Assembly (NCBI GenBank): GCA_902786205.1
Contig: CADABQ010000012.1
Coordinates: 56,978 to 120,977, forward strand
Source: an uncultured Lachnospiraceae bacterium
Lineage (GTDB): Bacteria > Bacillota > Clostridia > Lachnospirales > Lachnospiraceae
Reading direction: 5' to 3'
Length of the DNA: 64,000 nucleotides
Shown here: piece by piece, positions 1 through 8,520 of the stretch
Layout: each line of letters starts with the position of its first letter
Position numbering within the stretch: the first letter of the stretch is position 1
The notes under the pieces: model-generated
What the model saw: the letters and a program-made list of their open reading frames with translations, nothing else
Told to the model about the DNA's origin: nothing
Databases searched by the model: none
Translations under genes and position numbers: made by a program

Positions 1-44
1 CATGTGCAATTTCCACAATCATTTCTGCCCGGCTGAACTGTTAC
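1..44. repeat. 44-base dispersed repeat, left copy
   Basis: These 44 bases recur as an exact reverse complement at 2605-2648 and, with an internal insertion, in the same orientation at 2665-2741. The copy begins at the window edge, so it may extend further left. Together the copies bracket the NfnAB operon. There is no coding capacity; it looks like an intergenic repeat-family unit (REP/MITE-like), but that class is inference. Confidence 0.85.
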
Positions 45-72
45 AAATATTCCGCTGCCTTTTTTACAATAC

Positions 73-115
73 AAAAGAATCCCATATAACAGCAATCGTT
101 ATACGGGATTCTCTT
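73..115 (-). terminator. Intrinsic terminator of the nfnAB operon
   Basis: A 14-base stem (77-90 with 98-111, one wobble pair) is followed, on the minus strand, by a short T run. It lies just past the stop codon of the gene at 141-1535. Confidence 0.75.
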
Positions 116-140
116 TTGTAAAATAATTTCTGAATTATTA

Positions 141-1535
141 CTATTTACTTAAAAATTCATCAATACCCTGTGCTGCAGATTTACCAGCTCCCATAGCCAA
201 AATAACGGTTGCTGCTCCTGTAACGGCATCTCCACCTGCATATACACCATTTTTTGTTGTTTCGCCATTTTCTTCTTTTGCAACAATACAGCCCCATTTA
301 TTTACGTCAAGGCCATCTGTTGTAGACGAAATCAATGGATTTGGGCTAGTACCTAATGACATAATAACAGTATCTACATCTAAAACATATTCCGAATCGT
401 TTACTTCAATTGGTCTTCTTCTTCCAGATGCATCCGGCTCACCTAATTCCATTTTTACAACTTTCATACCGCTAACATGACCATTCTCATCCACAAGAAT
501 TTCCTTTGGATTTCTTAATAAGTCAAAAATAATACCTTCTTCTTTTGCATGATGTACTTCTTCTACACGGGCAGGAAGTTCTTCTTCACTACGACGATAT
601 ACAATATGCACCTCAGCTCCTAGACGAAGTGCTGTTCTGGCAGCATCCATAGCAACGTTTCCACCACCGACTACAGCTACCTTTTTGCCACCGGCAATTG
701 GAGTTGCGTAGCTGTCATCAAATGCCTTCATCAAATTGCTTCTTGTTAAGTATTCGTTTGCAGAAAATACACCATTTGCGTTTTCTCCAGGAATACCCAT
801 AAACTTAGGCAAACCAGCTCCAGAACCGATAAATACCGCATCAAATCCCTCTTCATTTAATAATTCATCAATTGTAGTTGCCTTACCAATTACAACGTTT
901 GTCTCAATCTTAACACCAAGCTTTTTCACGTTCTCCACTTCAGCAGCTACAACAGTACTCTTTGGAAGACGGAATTCTGGAATACCATAAGATAGTACAC
1001 CACCAGCTTCATGTAATGCTTCAAAAATAGTTACATCGTAACCTTTCTTTGCTAAATCTCCAGCACAAGTAAGTCCTGCAGGACCAGAACCAATTACAGC
1101 TACCTTTTTATTCTTTTTCGCTGCATCTGCCTTTGGTGCTACATTATTTTCTCTAGCCCAGTCAGCCACAAAACGCTCTAACTTACCAATAGAAACAGCC
1201 TCGCCTTTTATTCCACGTACGCACTTGCATTCACATTGTGATTCCTGTGGGCATACACGTCCACAAACAGCAGGAAGTGCTGAATAATTACTAATAACAT
1301 TGTAAGCTTCTTCTAAATTACCTTCTTCAACCTGTTTAATAAATGCAGGAATATCAATATTAACGGGACAACCAGTCACACATCTTGCATTTTTACAATT
1401 CAAACAACGAGAAGCCTCTGCTTGTGCTTCTTCTAAATTATATCCTAAACAAACCTCTTCAAAGTTTGTAGCTCTCACTTTGGGATCCTGCTCTCTTACA
1501 GGAATTCTTTTCATAACATCTACTTCAATTGCCAT
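141..1535 (-). CDS. nfnB: NfnB/GltD-like NADPH-binding subunit of the ferredoxin:NADP+ transhydrogenase
   Basis: This 464-residue flavoprotein resembles the small subunit of glutamate synthase. An N-terminal cysteine-rich region (about residues 43-105, motifs CLNC, CVTGCP, CGRVCP, CECKC) should bind [4Fe-4S] clusters. Two Rossmann folds follow, with GSGPAG near residue 150 (FAD) and GGGNVAMDAAR near 290 (NADPH). No large glutamate synthase subunit is nearby. Instead the upstream gene 31 bases away encodes an NAD-binding ferredoxin reductase, the pairing known for NfnAB, the cytoplasmic electron-bifurcating enzyme coupling NADH and reduced ferredoxin to NADPH formation. The ATG start has a good AAAGGAG site. 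Assignment as NfnB rather than GltD rests on this partner and could be tested by phylogeny. Confidence 0.88.
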   Translation of the reverse strand: MAIEVDVMKRIPVREQDPKVRATNFEEVCLGYNLEEAQAEASRCLNCKNARCVTGCPVNIDIPAFIKQVEEGNLEEAYNVISNYSALPAVCGRVCPQESQCECKCVRGIKGEAVSIGKLERFVADWARENNVAPKADAAKKNKKVAVIGSGPAGLTCAGDLAKKGYDVTIFEALHEAGGVLSYGIPEFRLPKSTVVAAEVENVKKLGVKIETNVVIGKATTIDELLNEEGFDAVFIGSGAGLPKFMGIPGENANGVFSANEYLTRSNLMKAFDDSYATPIAGGKKVAVVGGGNVAMDAARTALRLGAEVHIVYRRSEEELPARVEEVHHAKEEGIIFDLLRNPKEILVDENGHVSGMKVVKMELGEPDASGRRRPIEVNDSEYVLDVDTVIMSLGTSPNPLISSTTDGLDVNKWGCIVAKEENGETTKNGVYAGGDAVTGAATVILAMGAGKSAAQGIDEFLSK

Positions 1536-1565
1536 TTTAATCTCCTTTCTGACTACACAAACTGA

Positions 1566-2453
1566 TTAGTTGCCACCGCAACCGCAACCACCATTTTTAT
1601 GTGTGTCACCCTCTTGAAGTTTAAGCATTGCTCTACCTTCTTCACTCTTGTACATCTGCTGTCTCTTCATAGCTTGATCAAAATCAACTAAATGACCATC
1701 AAACTCTGGTCCATCTACACATGCAAATTTCACTTCATCTCCGACTTTAAGACGACATGCACCACACATACCAGTTCCATCTACCATAATTGGATTCATG
1801 CTGACAATAGTAGGAATATTTAATTCCTTTGTCAACAAGCATACAAATTTCATCATAATAACAGGTCCGATTGCAATAACAAGATCATAAGATTTACCCT
1901 GGTTGTTAATCAAATCTTTGATCTGATCATTTACATTTCCTTTAAAACCGTAAGAACCATCGTCTGTACAAACGTATGTATTCTTAGCAACCTGTTTCAT
2001 TTCATTCTCTAAAATAATTAAATCTTTGTTTCTTGCACCAATGATACAATCTACATCATATCCTTGACTCTTCATCCATTTAACCTGTGGATACACAGGA
2101 GCTGTACCCACACCACCTGCAACAAATAAGATTTTCTTTTTCTTTAATTCTTCTGGATTTTCATCGATCAACTCCGATTTACAGCCCAAAGGTCCTACAA
2201 AATCTCTAAATGCCTGTCCTTCTTCATATTTAGCCATTTCTGTTGTAGATGCACCAACTGTCTGGAACACAATTGTAACAGTTCCCTGCTCACGATCATA
2301 ATCACAAATCGTCAAAGGAATTCTTTCACCCTTCTCATCCATCTTGACAATAATAAACTGTCCTGGATAACAATGCTTAGCAACTCTAGGTGCTTCTATG
2401 TCCATTAAGACGATATTATTCGCCAACGCTCTTTTCTTTACAATCTTATACAT
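1566..2453 (-). CDS. nfnA: NfnA-type ferredoxin-NADP+ reductase subunit alpha
   Basis: The 295-residue protein has an N-terminal FAD-binding barrel (residues 1-100, RIPLTICDYD and GASTTEMA motifs), an NAD-binding domain (about 105-215, GGVGTAPVYPQ) and a C-terminal [2Fe-2S] cysteine cluster (Cys230, Cys233, Cys245 in GMCGACR...FACVDG). This is the sulfide dehydrogenase/NfnA family. It ends in an unusual cysteine-glycine tail (GGCGCGGN). It is the first gene of a two-gene operon with its own sigma-A promoter and a GGAGG site seven bases before the ATG. In anaerobes the complex balances NADH, NADPH and ferredoxin pools. Confidence 0.9.
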   Translation of the reverse strand: MYKIVKKRALANNIVLMDIEAPRVAKHCYPGQFIIVKMDEKGERIPLTICDYDREQGTVTIVFQTVGASTTEMAKYEEGQAFRDFVGPLGCKSELIDENPEELKKKKILFVAGGVGTAPVYPQVKWMKSQGYDVDCIIGARNKDLIILENEMKQVAKNTYVCTDDGSYGFKGNVNDQIKDLINNQGKSYDLVIAIGPVIMMKFVCLLTKELNIPTIVSMNPIMVDGTGMCGACRLKVGDEVKFACVDGPEFDGHLVDFDQAMKRQQMYKSEEGRAMLKLQEGDTHKNGGCGCGGN

Positions 2454-2545
2454 CGATATACCTCCATCTTCAGCTTGTATATAGCCGTTTTTTCACTCGT
2501 TCCGCTTTTGCGCATAAAACGATAAAATTTTGCAATATAAGTGAC

Positions 2546-2574
2546 ATTATAACCTATTTTTTTTTAAAAGTCTA
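2546..2574 (-). promoter_or_regulatory. Sigma-A promoter of nfnAB
   Basis: A perfect TATAAT -10 box (2546-2551) sits 17 bases from a TAGACT -35 box (2569-2574). The leader is about 85 bases long. Confidence 0.75.
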
Positions 2575-2604
2575 GGTAATTAATGGCAATTCAACATTTT
2601 CTTA

Positions 2605-2741
2605 GTAACAGTTCAGCCGGGCAGAAATGATTGTGGAAATTGCACATGACTGCTGGCAGGCTAAGTGCAATTTCCACAATCATTTCTATCGGGCTAACGC
2701 CTGTTCTGGCACTTTATGAATGTCCTCGGCTGAACTGTTAC
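2605..2741. repeat. Composite inverted copy of the 44-base repeat family
   Basis: 2605-2648 is the exact reverse complement of 1-44. 2665-2687 repeats the first part of that unit in the opposite orientation and 2727-2741 repeats its last 15 bases (GGCTGAACTGTTAC), with about 39 extra bases between. The whole can fold into a long imperfect hairpin. The extra bases (2698-2725) match, inverted, part of 7227-7264. This fills the 312-base gap between nfnA and recG together with the nfn promoter; no gene is visible here. Confidence 0.8.
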
Positions 2742-2765
2742 TTTTCTTATAATAGTTCAGCCAAA

Positions 2766-4805
2766 CTATAAACTTAATTCATCCGTGTATCTACATAACT
2801 TTTCCCGTAAGCGCTCATATTTTTTATAAATCTGGAGTAACTCTCCATCTGACACTTCTTTTGCTGCCTCATAAGCCTCCTTTAACACATGAGAATCTTG
2901 AAATACATCTGCCATTTTAAATTCCAAGAGTCCACTCTGTCTTATTCCAAATAGATCCCCCGGTCCTCGTAATTTTAAATCCTGCTCTGCAATTAAAAAA
3001 CCATCATTGGATTTTCCCATGATTTCCATACGTTTTTTTGTTTCCTTACTTTCATGCCCGGTCATAAAAATGCAATAAGACTGATAGCCTCCACGTCCTA
3101 CCCGGCCACGAAGCTGATGTAACTGTGCTAAACCAAATCTTTCGCAATTTTCTATCAACATGACTGTAGCATTTGGAACATTAATACCAACTTCCACTAC
3201 AGTTGTAGAAACTAACACTTGTATCTCACCTGATGCAAATCGTTCCATAATCGCATTCTTTTCTTTTGGTTTCATCTTGCCGTGTAAATACTCAATATTT
3301 ACATTCATAGGAAGCACGTTACGCAATTGTTCTGTATAATCTATTACATTTTCTGCTTCCATATTCTCACTTTCTTCCACCATAGGACAGATTACATACG
3401 CCTGTCTTCCCTCTCTCACCTGCTTTTCTATAAATGCATATGCATTGGGACGATATCCAGTATTTACAACACAATTTTTGATAGGAATACGATTTCCAGG
3501 TAATTCATCTATCACCGTCAAGTCCAAATCTCCATATAAAATAATTGCCAATGTTCTAGGAATTGGTGTGGCACTCATAACAAGTACATGTGCTTGAGTG
3601 CCTTTTCCCGCAAAGTTTTCTCGCTGTTTTACACCAAAACGATGTTGCTCATCCGTAACTACCAATGCAAGGTCTGCATATTCCACCTTTTCCTGTATCA
3701 ATGCATGCGTACCGATTACAATATCAATCTCATGCTCTTTTAATCCTTTATAAACTTGTCTTTTTTCTTTTGCCGTCATAGAGCCTACCAAAAGTGCAAT
3801 GTCCAGAGAATACGGCTCTAACAATTCCTGAAAACTCTCTAAATGTTGTTTTGCCAGCACTTCCGTTGGCACCATGATTGCCCCCTGATGCCCATTCATG
3901 GCAGTTAAAAGAAGAGCAAGAACTGCAATGGCCGTTTTACCAGATCCTACATCTCCCTGGATCAATCGATTCATAACCCCTTCTCCCATCATATCTTTTT
4001 GGACTTCCTCCCAGGCTCGAAGCTGCGCCTTCGTCAAGCAATAAGGCAAGGAAGCCATCAATTCCTCACACTCTTTCACAGGTTTCATCTGATATAAATT
4101 TTTTCTTTTTTCCTTTTTTGCTTTTAATTGATTTAATGCCATCACAAACAAAAAGAATTCATCAAACACAATTCTTCTTCTGGCATCGATCATCTCCTCT
4201 TTATTCTTTGGAAAATGAATTCCCCGAAGTGCCTTTTTCCTCTCAATCAGATGATACTTTTTCCGCAAATCAACTGGCAAATAATCCGTTTGAATTTCTC
4301 CCTCTTTCAATGCATAAGCAATCGATTTACTAATTGCATGATTGCTTAACCCTGCTGTTAAAGAATATACTGGTTGCAAACGATTCAAATTATTATAAAA
4401 TTGCTCTTTGGTAAGCATCTGTGGCTGCTCGATTACCAACACACCATTTTTTCGTATGACTTTACCACGAAAAATATAGCGAGTTCCAGAATGTAAAGCA
4501 GACATTACAAAAGGCATATTAAACCAAGTAAGGCGAATTGTGCCAGTCCCGTCCTGAATACTGCAAGATAAAATTTTTAATTTTCTTACCTTTCGTATTT
4601 TAGGAACACTTTCCAACACACCTTCAATAGCAGAAACTTCCCCTTCCACTAACTCACGAATTGGGCATATAGGCTTATACACATCATAATTTCTCGGATA
4701 ATGCTCCAGTAAATCACCAACTGTATAAATATTTAATTTTTGGTATTTTTGTTGCGCCTTCTCGCCAATTCCTTTTATAGCTAAAATTGGATCCATCTCT
4801 CTCAT
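2766..4805 (-). CDS. recG: ATP-dependent DNA helicase RecG
   Basis: A 679-residue superfamily 2 helicase of normal RecG length. It has an N-terminal wedge/OB-fold domain (residues 1-230, helix-hairpin-helix-like IKGIGEKAQQKY at the start), Walker A GDVGSGKT near residue 283, a DEQH box (VTDEQHRFG) and the C-terminal helicase motifs QLRGRVGRG and GPGDLFGIRQSG. RecG remodels stalled replication forks and Holliday junctions in the cytoplasm. The ATG has a GAGGG site seven bases upstream. In Firmicutes recG commonly follows yloV, as it does here across a 195-base gap. Confidence 0.96.
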   Translation of the reverse strand: MREMDPILAIKGIGEKAQQKYQKLNIYTVGDLLEHYPRNYDVYKPICPIRELVEGEVSAIEGVLESVPKIRKVRKLKILSCSIQDGTGTIRLTWFNMPFVMSALHSGTRYIFRGKVIRKNGVLVIEQPQMLTKEQFYNNLNRLQPVYSLTAGLSNHAISKSIAYALKEGEIQTDYLPVDLRKKYHLIERKKALRGIHFPKNKEEMIDARRRIVFDEFFLFVMALNQLKAKKEKRKNLYQMKPVKECEELMASLPYCLTKAQLRAWEEVQKDMMGEGVMNRLIQGDVGSGKTAIAVLALLLTAMNGHQGAIMVPTEVLAKQHLESFQELLEPYSLDIALLVGSMTAKEKRQVYKGLKEHEIDIVIGTHALIQEKVEYADLALVVTDEQHRFGVKQRENFAGKGTQAHVLVMSATPIPRTLAIILYGDLDLTVIDELPGNRIPIKNCVVNTGYRPNAYAFIEKQVREGRQAYVICPMVEESENMEAENVIDYTEQLRNVLPMNVNIEYLHGKMKPKEKNAIMERFASGEIQVLVSTTVVEVGINVPNATVMLIENCERFGLAQLHQLRGRVGRGGYQSYCIFMTGHESKETKKRMEIMGKSNDGFLIAEQDLKLRGPGDLFGIRQSGLLEFKMADVFQDSHVLKEAYEAAKEVSDGELLQIYKKYERLREKLCRYTDELSL

Positions 4806-4932
4806 ATCTTTTCCCTCTTATTCAAAATGGTACCTAACAAATCAATTACCCTACCACTTTTTGCATTCTACCTGTACAATCCTTTTCTGCTCAGCTAAAT
4901 TGTTACCATAGATCGTAAAAGCATACAGAATA

Positions 4933-4971
4933 GGAAAGAGTTATCTGCAACACATGCAAATAACTCTCTCC
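4933..4971 (-). terminator. Imperfect hairpin after the yloV gene
   Basis: Inverted repeat arms GAGTTAT..TGCA and TGCA..ATAACTC lie 30 bases past the yloV stop. There is no clear T run, so this may be a weak terminator or a processing hairpin ahead of recG. Confidence 0.4.
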
Positions 4972-5000
4972 TTGAACTTCACAATCCTACCAGCATTTCA

Positions 5001-6671
5001 TTATTCAACAGATAAAATATAATAGTATACCGGTTGTCCTCCAAATTGTACTTCTACTTCTACTTCCGAATACTTCTCTTCAATGGCCTTTGCCAATGCC
5101 TCTGCATCCTGCTGTGTAACACCTTCGCCATAAAATACAGATACTATCTCCGCATCTTCATCTATCATCTGTGACAACAATTCTAATGTAGTACCCGTAA
5201 TATCTTTGCCTACTGCCTCAATGCCGCTTTCACCGATACCCATAATATCATCCACATGAATCTCTTTTCCGTCAATCACAGTGTCACGCACCGCATAGGT
5301 CACCTGACCAGACTTCACATTTGCGATATTATCTATCATTTGCTGTTTATTTTCTTCCGGAGTCATATTATCCATAAAGTTGATTAAGGCTGTAATTCCC
5401 TGCGGAATGGTTTTAGTAGGAATCACAACGATATTTTTATCCTCTGTAAGCTCTGCTGCCTGCTCTGCTGCTAAAATAATATTTTTATTGTTTGGCAAAA
5501 TAAAAATCGTATCTGCATTTACTTCATCAATTGCGTTAAGCATATCTTCTGTACTTGGATTCATGGTTTGTCCACCTTCGATCAAGTGATCCACACCTAA
5601 GCCGGTAAAGATTTCACTAAGTCCTTCCCCAACAGATACACTAATAAATCCATACGCCTTTCTTGGCTGAGAAGCCTTTTCCTGTTCTTTTTCCGCTGCT
5701 GCTTTCTTTTCTGCCTCTTTGATAACCTTTTCCGTATGTTCTAAACGCATATTATCAATCTTCATATTGCTGAGTGCGCCATAAGTAAGCGCCTTTTGAA
5801 TCGCTAATCCCGGATCATTTGTATGCACATGAACCTTTACTACTTCATCATCTGCTACAACAACCACACAATCACCGATACCACTTAGATACGCCTTAAA
5901 CTCATGCTCATCTGCTTCCGTAAAAGTTTTTTCCAACATAATAATAAATTCTGTACAATATCCAAATTTGATATCTGCCGTAGAAACTTCACTAGAATCC
6001 ATTGTAGATGCAATCTTTTTTACAGGCTCTGCTTTTAGGCTTTCAAAATCAACTTTTTTACCCATCAAAGCATCTACCGCACCTTCTAATACGGTAACAA
6101 GACCTTTTCCACCAGAATCAACAACACCTGCCTCTTTTAATACAGGAAGCATCTCTGGTGTTTGATCCAACACTTCATTCATATATACAATAACTTGTTG
6201 ACAAAAATCCTGCACATCCTCTGTAGATGCCAATTCTTCTGCCTTATCTGCACCACCTTTGGCAACCGTTAAAATCGTACCCTCTTTTGGCTTCATAACC
6301 GCCTTATACGCAGTTTCCACTGCTTTTCCAAAACCTCTTGCTAAAACTGGAACCGTCAGTTCTGTTTCACCTGCAATTCCTTTTGTAAATCCACGGAACA
6401 ACTGGGATAAAATAACACCCGAATTTCCTCTGGCCCCTCGTAAGGAACCACTGGAAATTGCCTTTGATAAAGTTTCAATCGTAGGCTCCTCAAGTGAAGC
6501 AACTTCCTTTGCCGCAGATAAAATAGTCAAAGTCATATTTGTTCCTGTATCTCCATCTGGAACGGGAAATACATTTAACTCATTTATATATTCTTTTTTT
6601 GCTTCAATGTTCTTTGCTCCAGCAATGAACATCTTCTGTAGCATTGCCGCATCAATCGCTTTGATACTCAC
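5001..6671 (-). CDS. DAK2-domain protein YloV/FakA-like (fatty acid kinase type)
   Basis: 556 residues: an N-terminal DhaL/DAK2 nucleotide-binding domain (about 1-200) with the metal/ATP motif FPVPDGDTGTNM (Asp39, Asp41), a middle domain, a Lys/Glu-rich linker near 315-330 and a C-terminal DegV-like domain. This is the YloV family. The characterised member FakA phosphorylates FakB-bound fatty acids, but no fakB gene is in the window, so substrate is inferred. It follows the Asp23 gene by 14 bases, the standard yloU-yloV operon. The start is ATG with an AAGGAGG site. Confidence 0.9.
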   Translation of the reverse strand: MSIKAIDAAMLQKMFIAGAKNIEAKKEYINELNVFPVPDGDTGTNMTLTILSAAKEVASLEEPTIETLSKAISSGSLRGARGNSGVILSQLFRGFTKGIAGETELTVPVLARGFGKAVETAYKAVMKPKEGTILTVAKGGADKAEELASTEDVQDFCQQVIVYMNEVLDQTPEMLPVLKEAGVVDSGGKGLVTVLEGAVDALMGKKVDFESLKAEPVKKIASTMDSSEVSTADIKFGYCTEFIIMLEKTFTEADEHEFKAYLSGIGDCVVVVADDEVVKVHVHTNDPGLAIQKALTYGALSNMKIDNMRLEHTEKVIKEAEKKAAAEKEQEKASQPRKAYGFISVSVGEGLSEIFTGLGVDHLIEGGQTMNPSTEDMLNAIDEVNADTIFILPNNKNIILAAEQAAELTEDKNIVVIPTKTIPQGITALINFMDNMTPEENKQQMIDNIANVKSGQVTYAVRDTVIDGKEIHVDDIMGIGESGIEAVGKDITGTTLELLSQMIDEDAEIVSVFYGEGVTQQDAEALAKAIEEKYSEVEVEVQFGGQPVYYYILSVE

Positions 6672-6684
6672 AATCTTATCCTCC

Positions 6685-7044
6685 TTAATCCACTACTCTT
6701 ACACCTTCGACGAATACGTTTATTTTCTCTACTTCCATACCGGTAAATTCTTCTACTTTATATTTTACATTTTCGATCAAATTTTGGCATACAGCAGTAA
6801 TGCTAACACCATACGCAACAATAATATGCAAACCGATCTTTAACTTGTTGTTTTCATCTACAACAACATTTACTCCATGACTTACGCTATCTTTTTTCAG
6901 CAACTTTACCAAGCCATCTTTCATATTTACCGATGCCATACCGACAATACCGAAGTTTTCCACTGCTGCAGAACCTGCATATTTTGCCATAACTTCATTG
7001 TCGATCAATACTTCGCCGTTATTATTTGAAATATGTCCCTTCAT
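6685..7044 (-). CDS. Asp23/Gls24 family protein YloU
   Basis: 119 residues, all Asp23/Gls24 domain (DUF322): N-terminal IDNEVMAKYAGSAAVENFGIVGM and the typical KIGLHIIVAYGVSI segment. Members are small cytoplasmic proteins linked to the cell envelope; the YloU subgroup lacks a membrane anchor and is always beside the DAK2 gene, as here. The exact role is unknown. The start has AAAGGGTG eight bases upstream. Confidence 0.9.
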   Translation of the reverse strand: MKGHISNNNGEVLIDNEVMAKYAGSAAVENFGIVGMASVNMKDGLVKLLKKDSVSHGVNVVVDENNKLKIGLHIIVAYGVSITAVCQNLIENVKYKVEEFTGMEVEKINVFVEGVRVVD

Positions 7045-7226
7045 AATCTATACACCCTTTCCTATCTTAAAATATAGTCAGAAGATTGGGCTCTCCCTAA
7101 ATCTCAACTACTTTCACTATCCTGCTCCAATTACTTCTTTGTACAAATAATTGTAGTTTATTTATTTAGTATAACTGATTTTCCTTCTTATTTCCACCCT
7201 AAAAGCAATTTTCTTGTTGAAAAAAA

Positions 7227-7264
7227 GTAACAGTTCATCAGGAGACATTCATAAAGTGCCAGAA
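7227..7264. repeat. Partial copy of the dispersed repeat family
   Basis: Starts with GTAACAGTTCA, as in 2605-2615, and continues with GACATTCATAAAGTGCCAGAA, the reverse complement of 2702-2724 with few changes. It is a diverged member of the family that brackets nfnAB. Confidence 0.65.
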
Positions 7265-7542
7265 TATATAAATCAGCAAAAAATATTTTTCTGGCTGGAC
7301 ACTTTTTTCATGCTTTTCATTTTTTATCATATATTATAATAGAGGATACCAAAATAAAAGGTCTGAACCCATATGCGATTGCTCAAATGTGGTAATTTTC
7401 CTTAAGACCTCCAAAAAATACGCATAAAAATGGCACATAAGTACCAGAATATGTGAATATTCTGTAGGATTGTCAGAGTACATAACAATCCATAGGTATC
7501 TAACCTTTATACACAATCACGCAAAAGAGGCTGGGATTTATT
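7265..7542. other. Non-coding stretch ahead of the plus-strand peptide
   Basis: No supported gene. On the plus strand a TATAAT box (7335-7340) without a good -35 could start a ~200-base leader for the peptide at 7543. A six-base inverted repeat (7359-7364 with 7405-7410, AGGTCT/AGACCT) lies inside it. The short minus-strand open frames here have no ribosome site and no recognisable product. Confidence 0.4.
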
Positions 7543-7683
7543 ATGAAACAAATGTTGGGATTTATCTTTTTCTGGATTGCCGTAGGTATGACTATCATGC
7601 TATTTTTATCTGATCTCTTTTGGTCTATTGTAATTATTATCGTATTACTGATCTGTGCATACAATCTATTCTTTTGCCCATAG
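7543..7683 (+). CDS. 46-residue two-helix membrane peptide
   Basis: This is the only plus-strand gene I support. It encodes 46 residues beginning MKQMLGFIFFWIAVGM and ending CAYNLFFCP, with two hydrophobic helices (about 5-21 and 27-43) and a short turn, almost no charge and a cysteine near the C-terminus. An AAGAGG site lies 12 bases before the ATG. It resembles small hypothetical membrane proteins I recall from Clostridia with the same GFIxFWIAVGM start, but I cannot name a family. It is followed by the bidirectional terminator at 7777-7805. Function unknown. Confidence 0.6.
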   Translation: MKQMLGFIFFWIAVGMTIMLFLSDLFWSIVIIIVLLICAYNLFFCP

Positions 7684-7776
7684 GTACGCAAGCAAAAAAT
7701 AGCCATCCTATGCATGAACCTTCATAACATGTCAAAATAGTTGCAAAACACCCAAACGACAATATGGTTGCAAAAA

Positions 7777-7805
7777 GAAAACCCGGTTCTCAGAACCGGG
7801 TTTTC
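7777..7805. terminator. Bidirectional intrinsic terminator between the plus-strand peptide and rpmB
   Basis: A perfect inverted repeat with 14-base arms (AAAACCCGGTTCT and its complement), with A/T runs on both sides. It ends rpmB transcription on the minus strand and can serve the plus-strand peptide too. Confidence 0.9.
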
Positions 7806-7811
7806 TAAGCA

Positions 7812-7997
7812 TTATGCACGCTCTACTAAACCTGACTTAAGGCAAGAAGTACAAACATACATCTTCTTTGCAGCACCGTTAACCTTAACCTTTACAGATT
7901 TTACGTTAGATTTCCACATCTTGTTATTTCTTCTATGTGAGTGACTCACCTGAATACCAAAGTGAGCTCCTTTTTCACAAATTGCACATTTAGCCAT
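7812..7997 (-). CDS. rpmB: 50S ribosomal protein L28
   Basis: 61 residues starting MAKCAICEKGAHFG, with the L28 core SHRRNNKMWKSN and VKVNGAAKKMYVCTSC. Two CxxC pairs (Cys4/Cys7 and near the C-terminus) mark the zinc-binding form. The start at 7997 was chosen because AGGAGGTG lies eight bases upstream; a longer in-frame reading has no ribosome site and exceeds the normal L28 length. It is a single-gene unit with its own promoter and terminator. Confidence 0.97.
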   Translation of the reverse strand: MAKCAICEKGAHFGIQVSHSHRRNNKMWKSNVKSVKVKVNGAAKKMYVCTSCLKSGLVERA

Positions 7998-8021
7998 TAA
8001 AAGCACCTCCTTACGCTTATT

Positions 8022-8046
8022 GTGCATCGCTAAAGTTGCTATGCAC
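8022..8046 (-). promoter_or_regulatory. Leader hairpin of rpmB
   Basis: GTGCAT (8041-8046 on the minus strand) pairs with ATGCAC (8022-8027), extended by GC pairs across one mismatch. The hairpin lies in the short rpmB leader, 20-odd bases before the ribosome site; a role in L28 autoregulation is conjecture. Confidence 0.45.
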
Positions 8047-8058
8047 CAAACAAAATTT

Positions 8059-8087
8059 ATTCTATCAAACATTGTAATAAATTGCAA
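8059..8087 (-). promoter_or_regulatory. Sigma-A promoter of rpmB
   Basis: TTGCAA (8082-8087), 17-base spacer, TAGAAT (8059-8064). Confidence 0.8.
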
Positions 8088-8119
8088 GCAGAAATTTATT
8101 TTTTTAGTATCCCAGATAA

Positions 8120-8518
8120 TTATTCTTCCTTTTCATCCTTAAAATCAGCCGAATAATCCATATTTTCCTCTTTACCCGAAAGAAATTTATTTACAAAATC
8201 CGGTACCATATCCAGTATTTTTGTCAGACCATCTTGATTTTTAACATTTACAAGTTTGACTGTTCCGTTTTGAATTACCAGCACTGCGCTAGGTTGCATA
8301 GAACCGCCCATACCACCTGCTGCTCTATCCTTTTTTCTCTCACCATTCGCAAAAGCTCCGGCTCCAACTCCAAAACTTACGTCTACCAATGGCACAACAA
8401 TAGTTCCATCTGCAAAAGTTACAGCTTCCCCAACTACTGTTTTTGTTGACATAAATCCATCTAACCCTTTAAACAGTGCTTCTACGGTCTGCCCCATATT
8501 ATTCTTACCATCTGCCAT
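8120..8518 (-). CDS. ytfJ: Sporulation protein YtfJ (GerW family)
   Basis: About 132 residues: start MADGKNN, then TVEALFKGLDGF and STKTVVGEAVTFADGTIVVPLVDVSFGVGAGAF, the YtfJ/GerW signature. The protein is made in the forespore in Bacillus and aids germination; presence here supports a spore-forming lineage. Three consecutive candidate starts exist (TTG 8524, ATG 8521, ATG 8518); 8518 gives the best spacing (8) to AGGAGG, and 8521 would overlap the upstream stop by four bases. Either way the gene is translationally coupled to the DUF2953 gene. Confidence 0.93.
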   Translation of the reverse strand: MADGKNNMGQTVEALFKGLDGFMSTKTVVGEAVTFADGTIVVPLVDVSFGVGAGAFANGERKKDRAAGGMGGSMQPSAVLVIQNGTVKLVNVKNQDGLTKILDMVPDFVNKFLSGKEENMDYSADFKDEKEE

Positions 8519-8520
8519 CA

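Noticed and set aside
141..1535. Glutamate synthase small subunit (GltD)
   Set aside because: No GltB gene is present and the partner gene encodes a ferredoxin-NADP reductase alpha subunit, so NfnB is the better reading.
6259..6843. Plus-strand open frame of 194 codons opposite yloV/yloU
   Set aside because: Antisense shadow spanning the boundary of two well-supported genes; no domain and no ribosome site.
7334..7715. Two short minus-strand open frames in the 7045-7811 gap
   Set aside because: No ribosome site, no family, and they lie over the better-supported plus-strand peptide and its leader.
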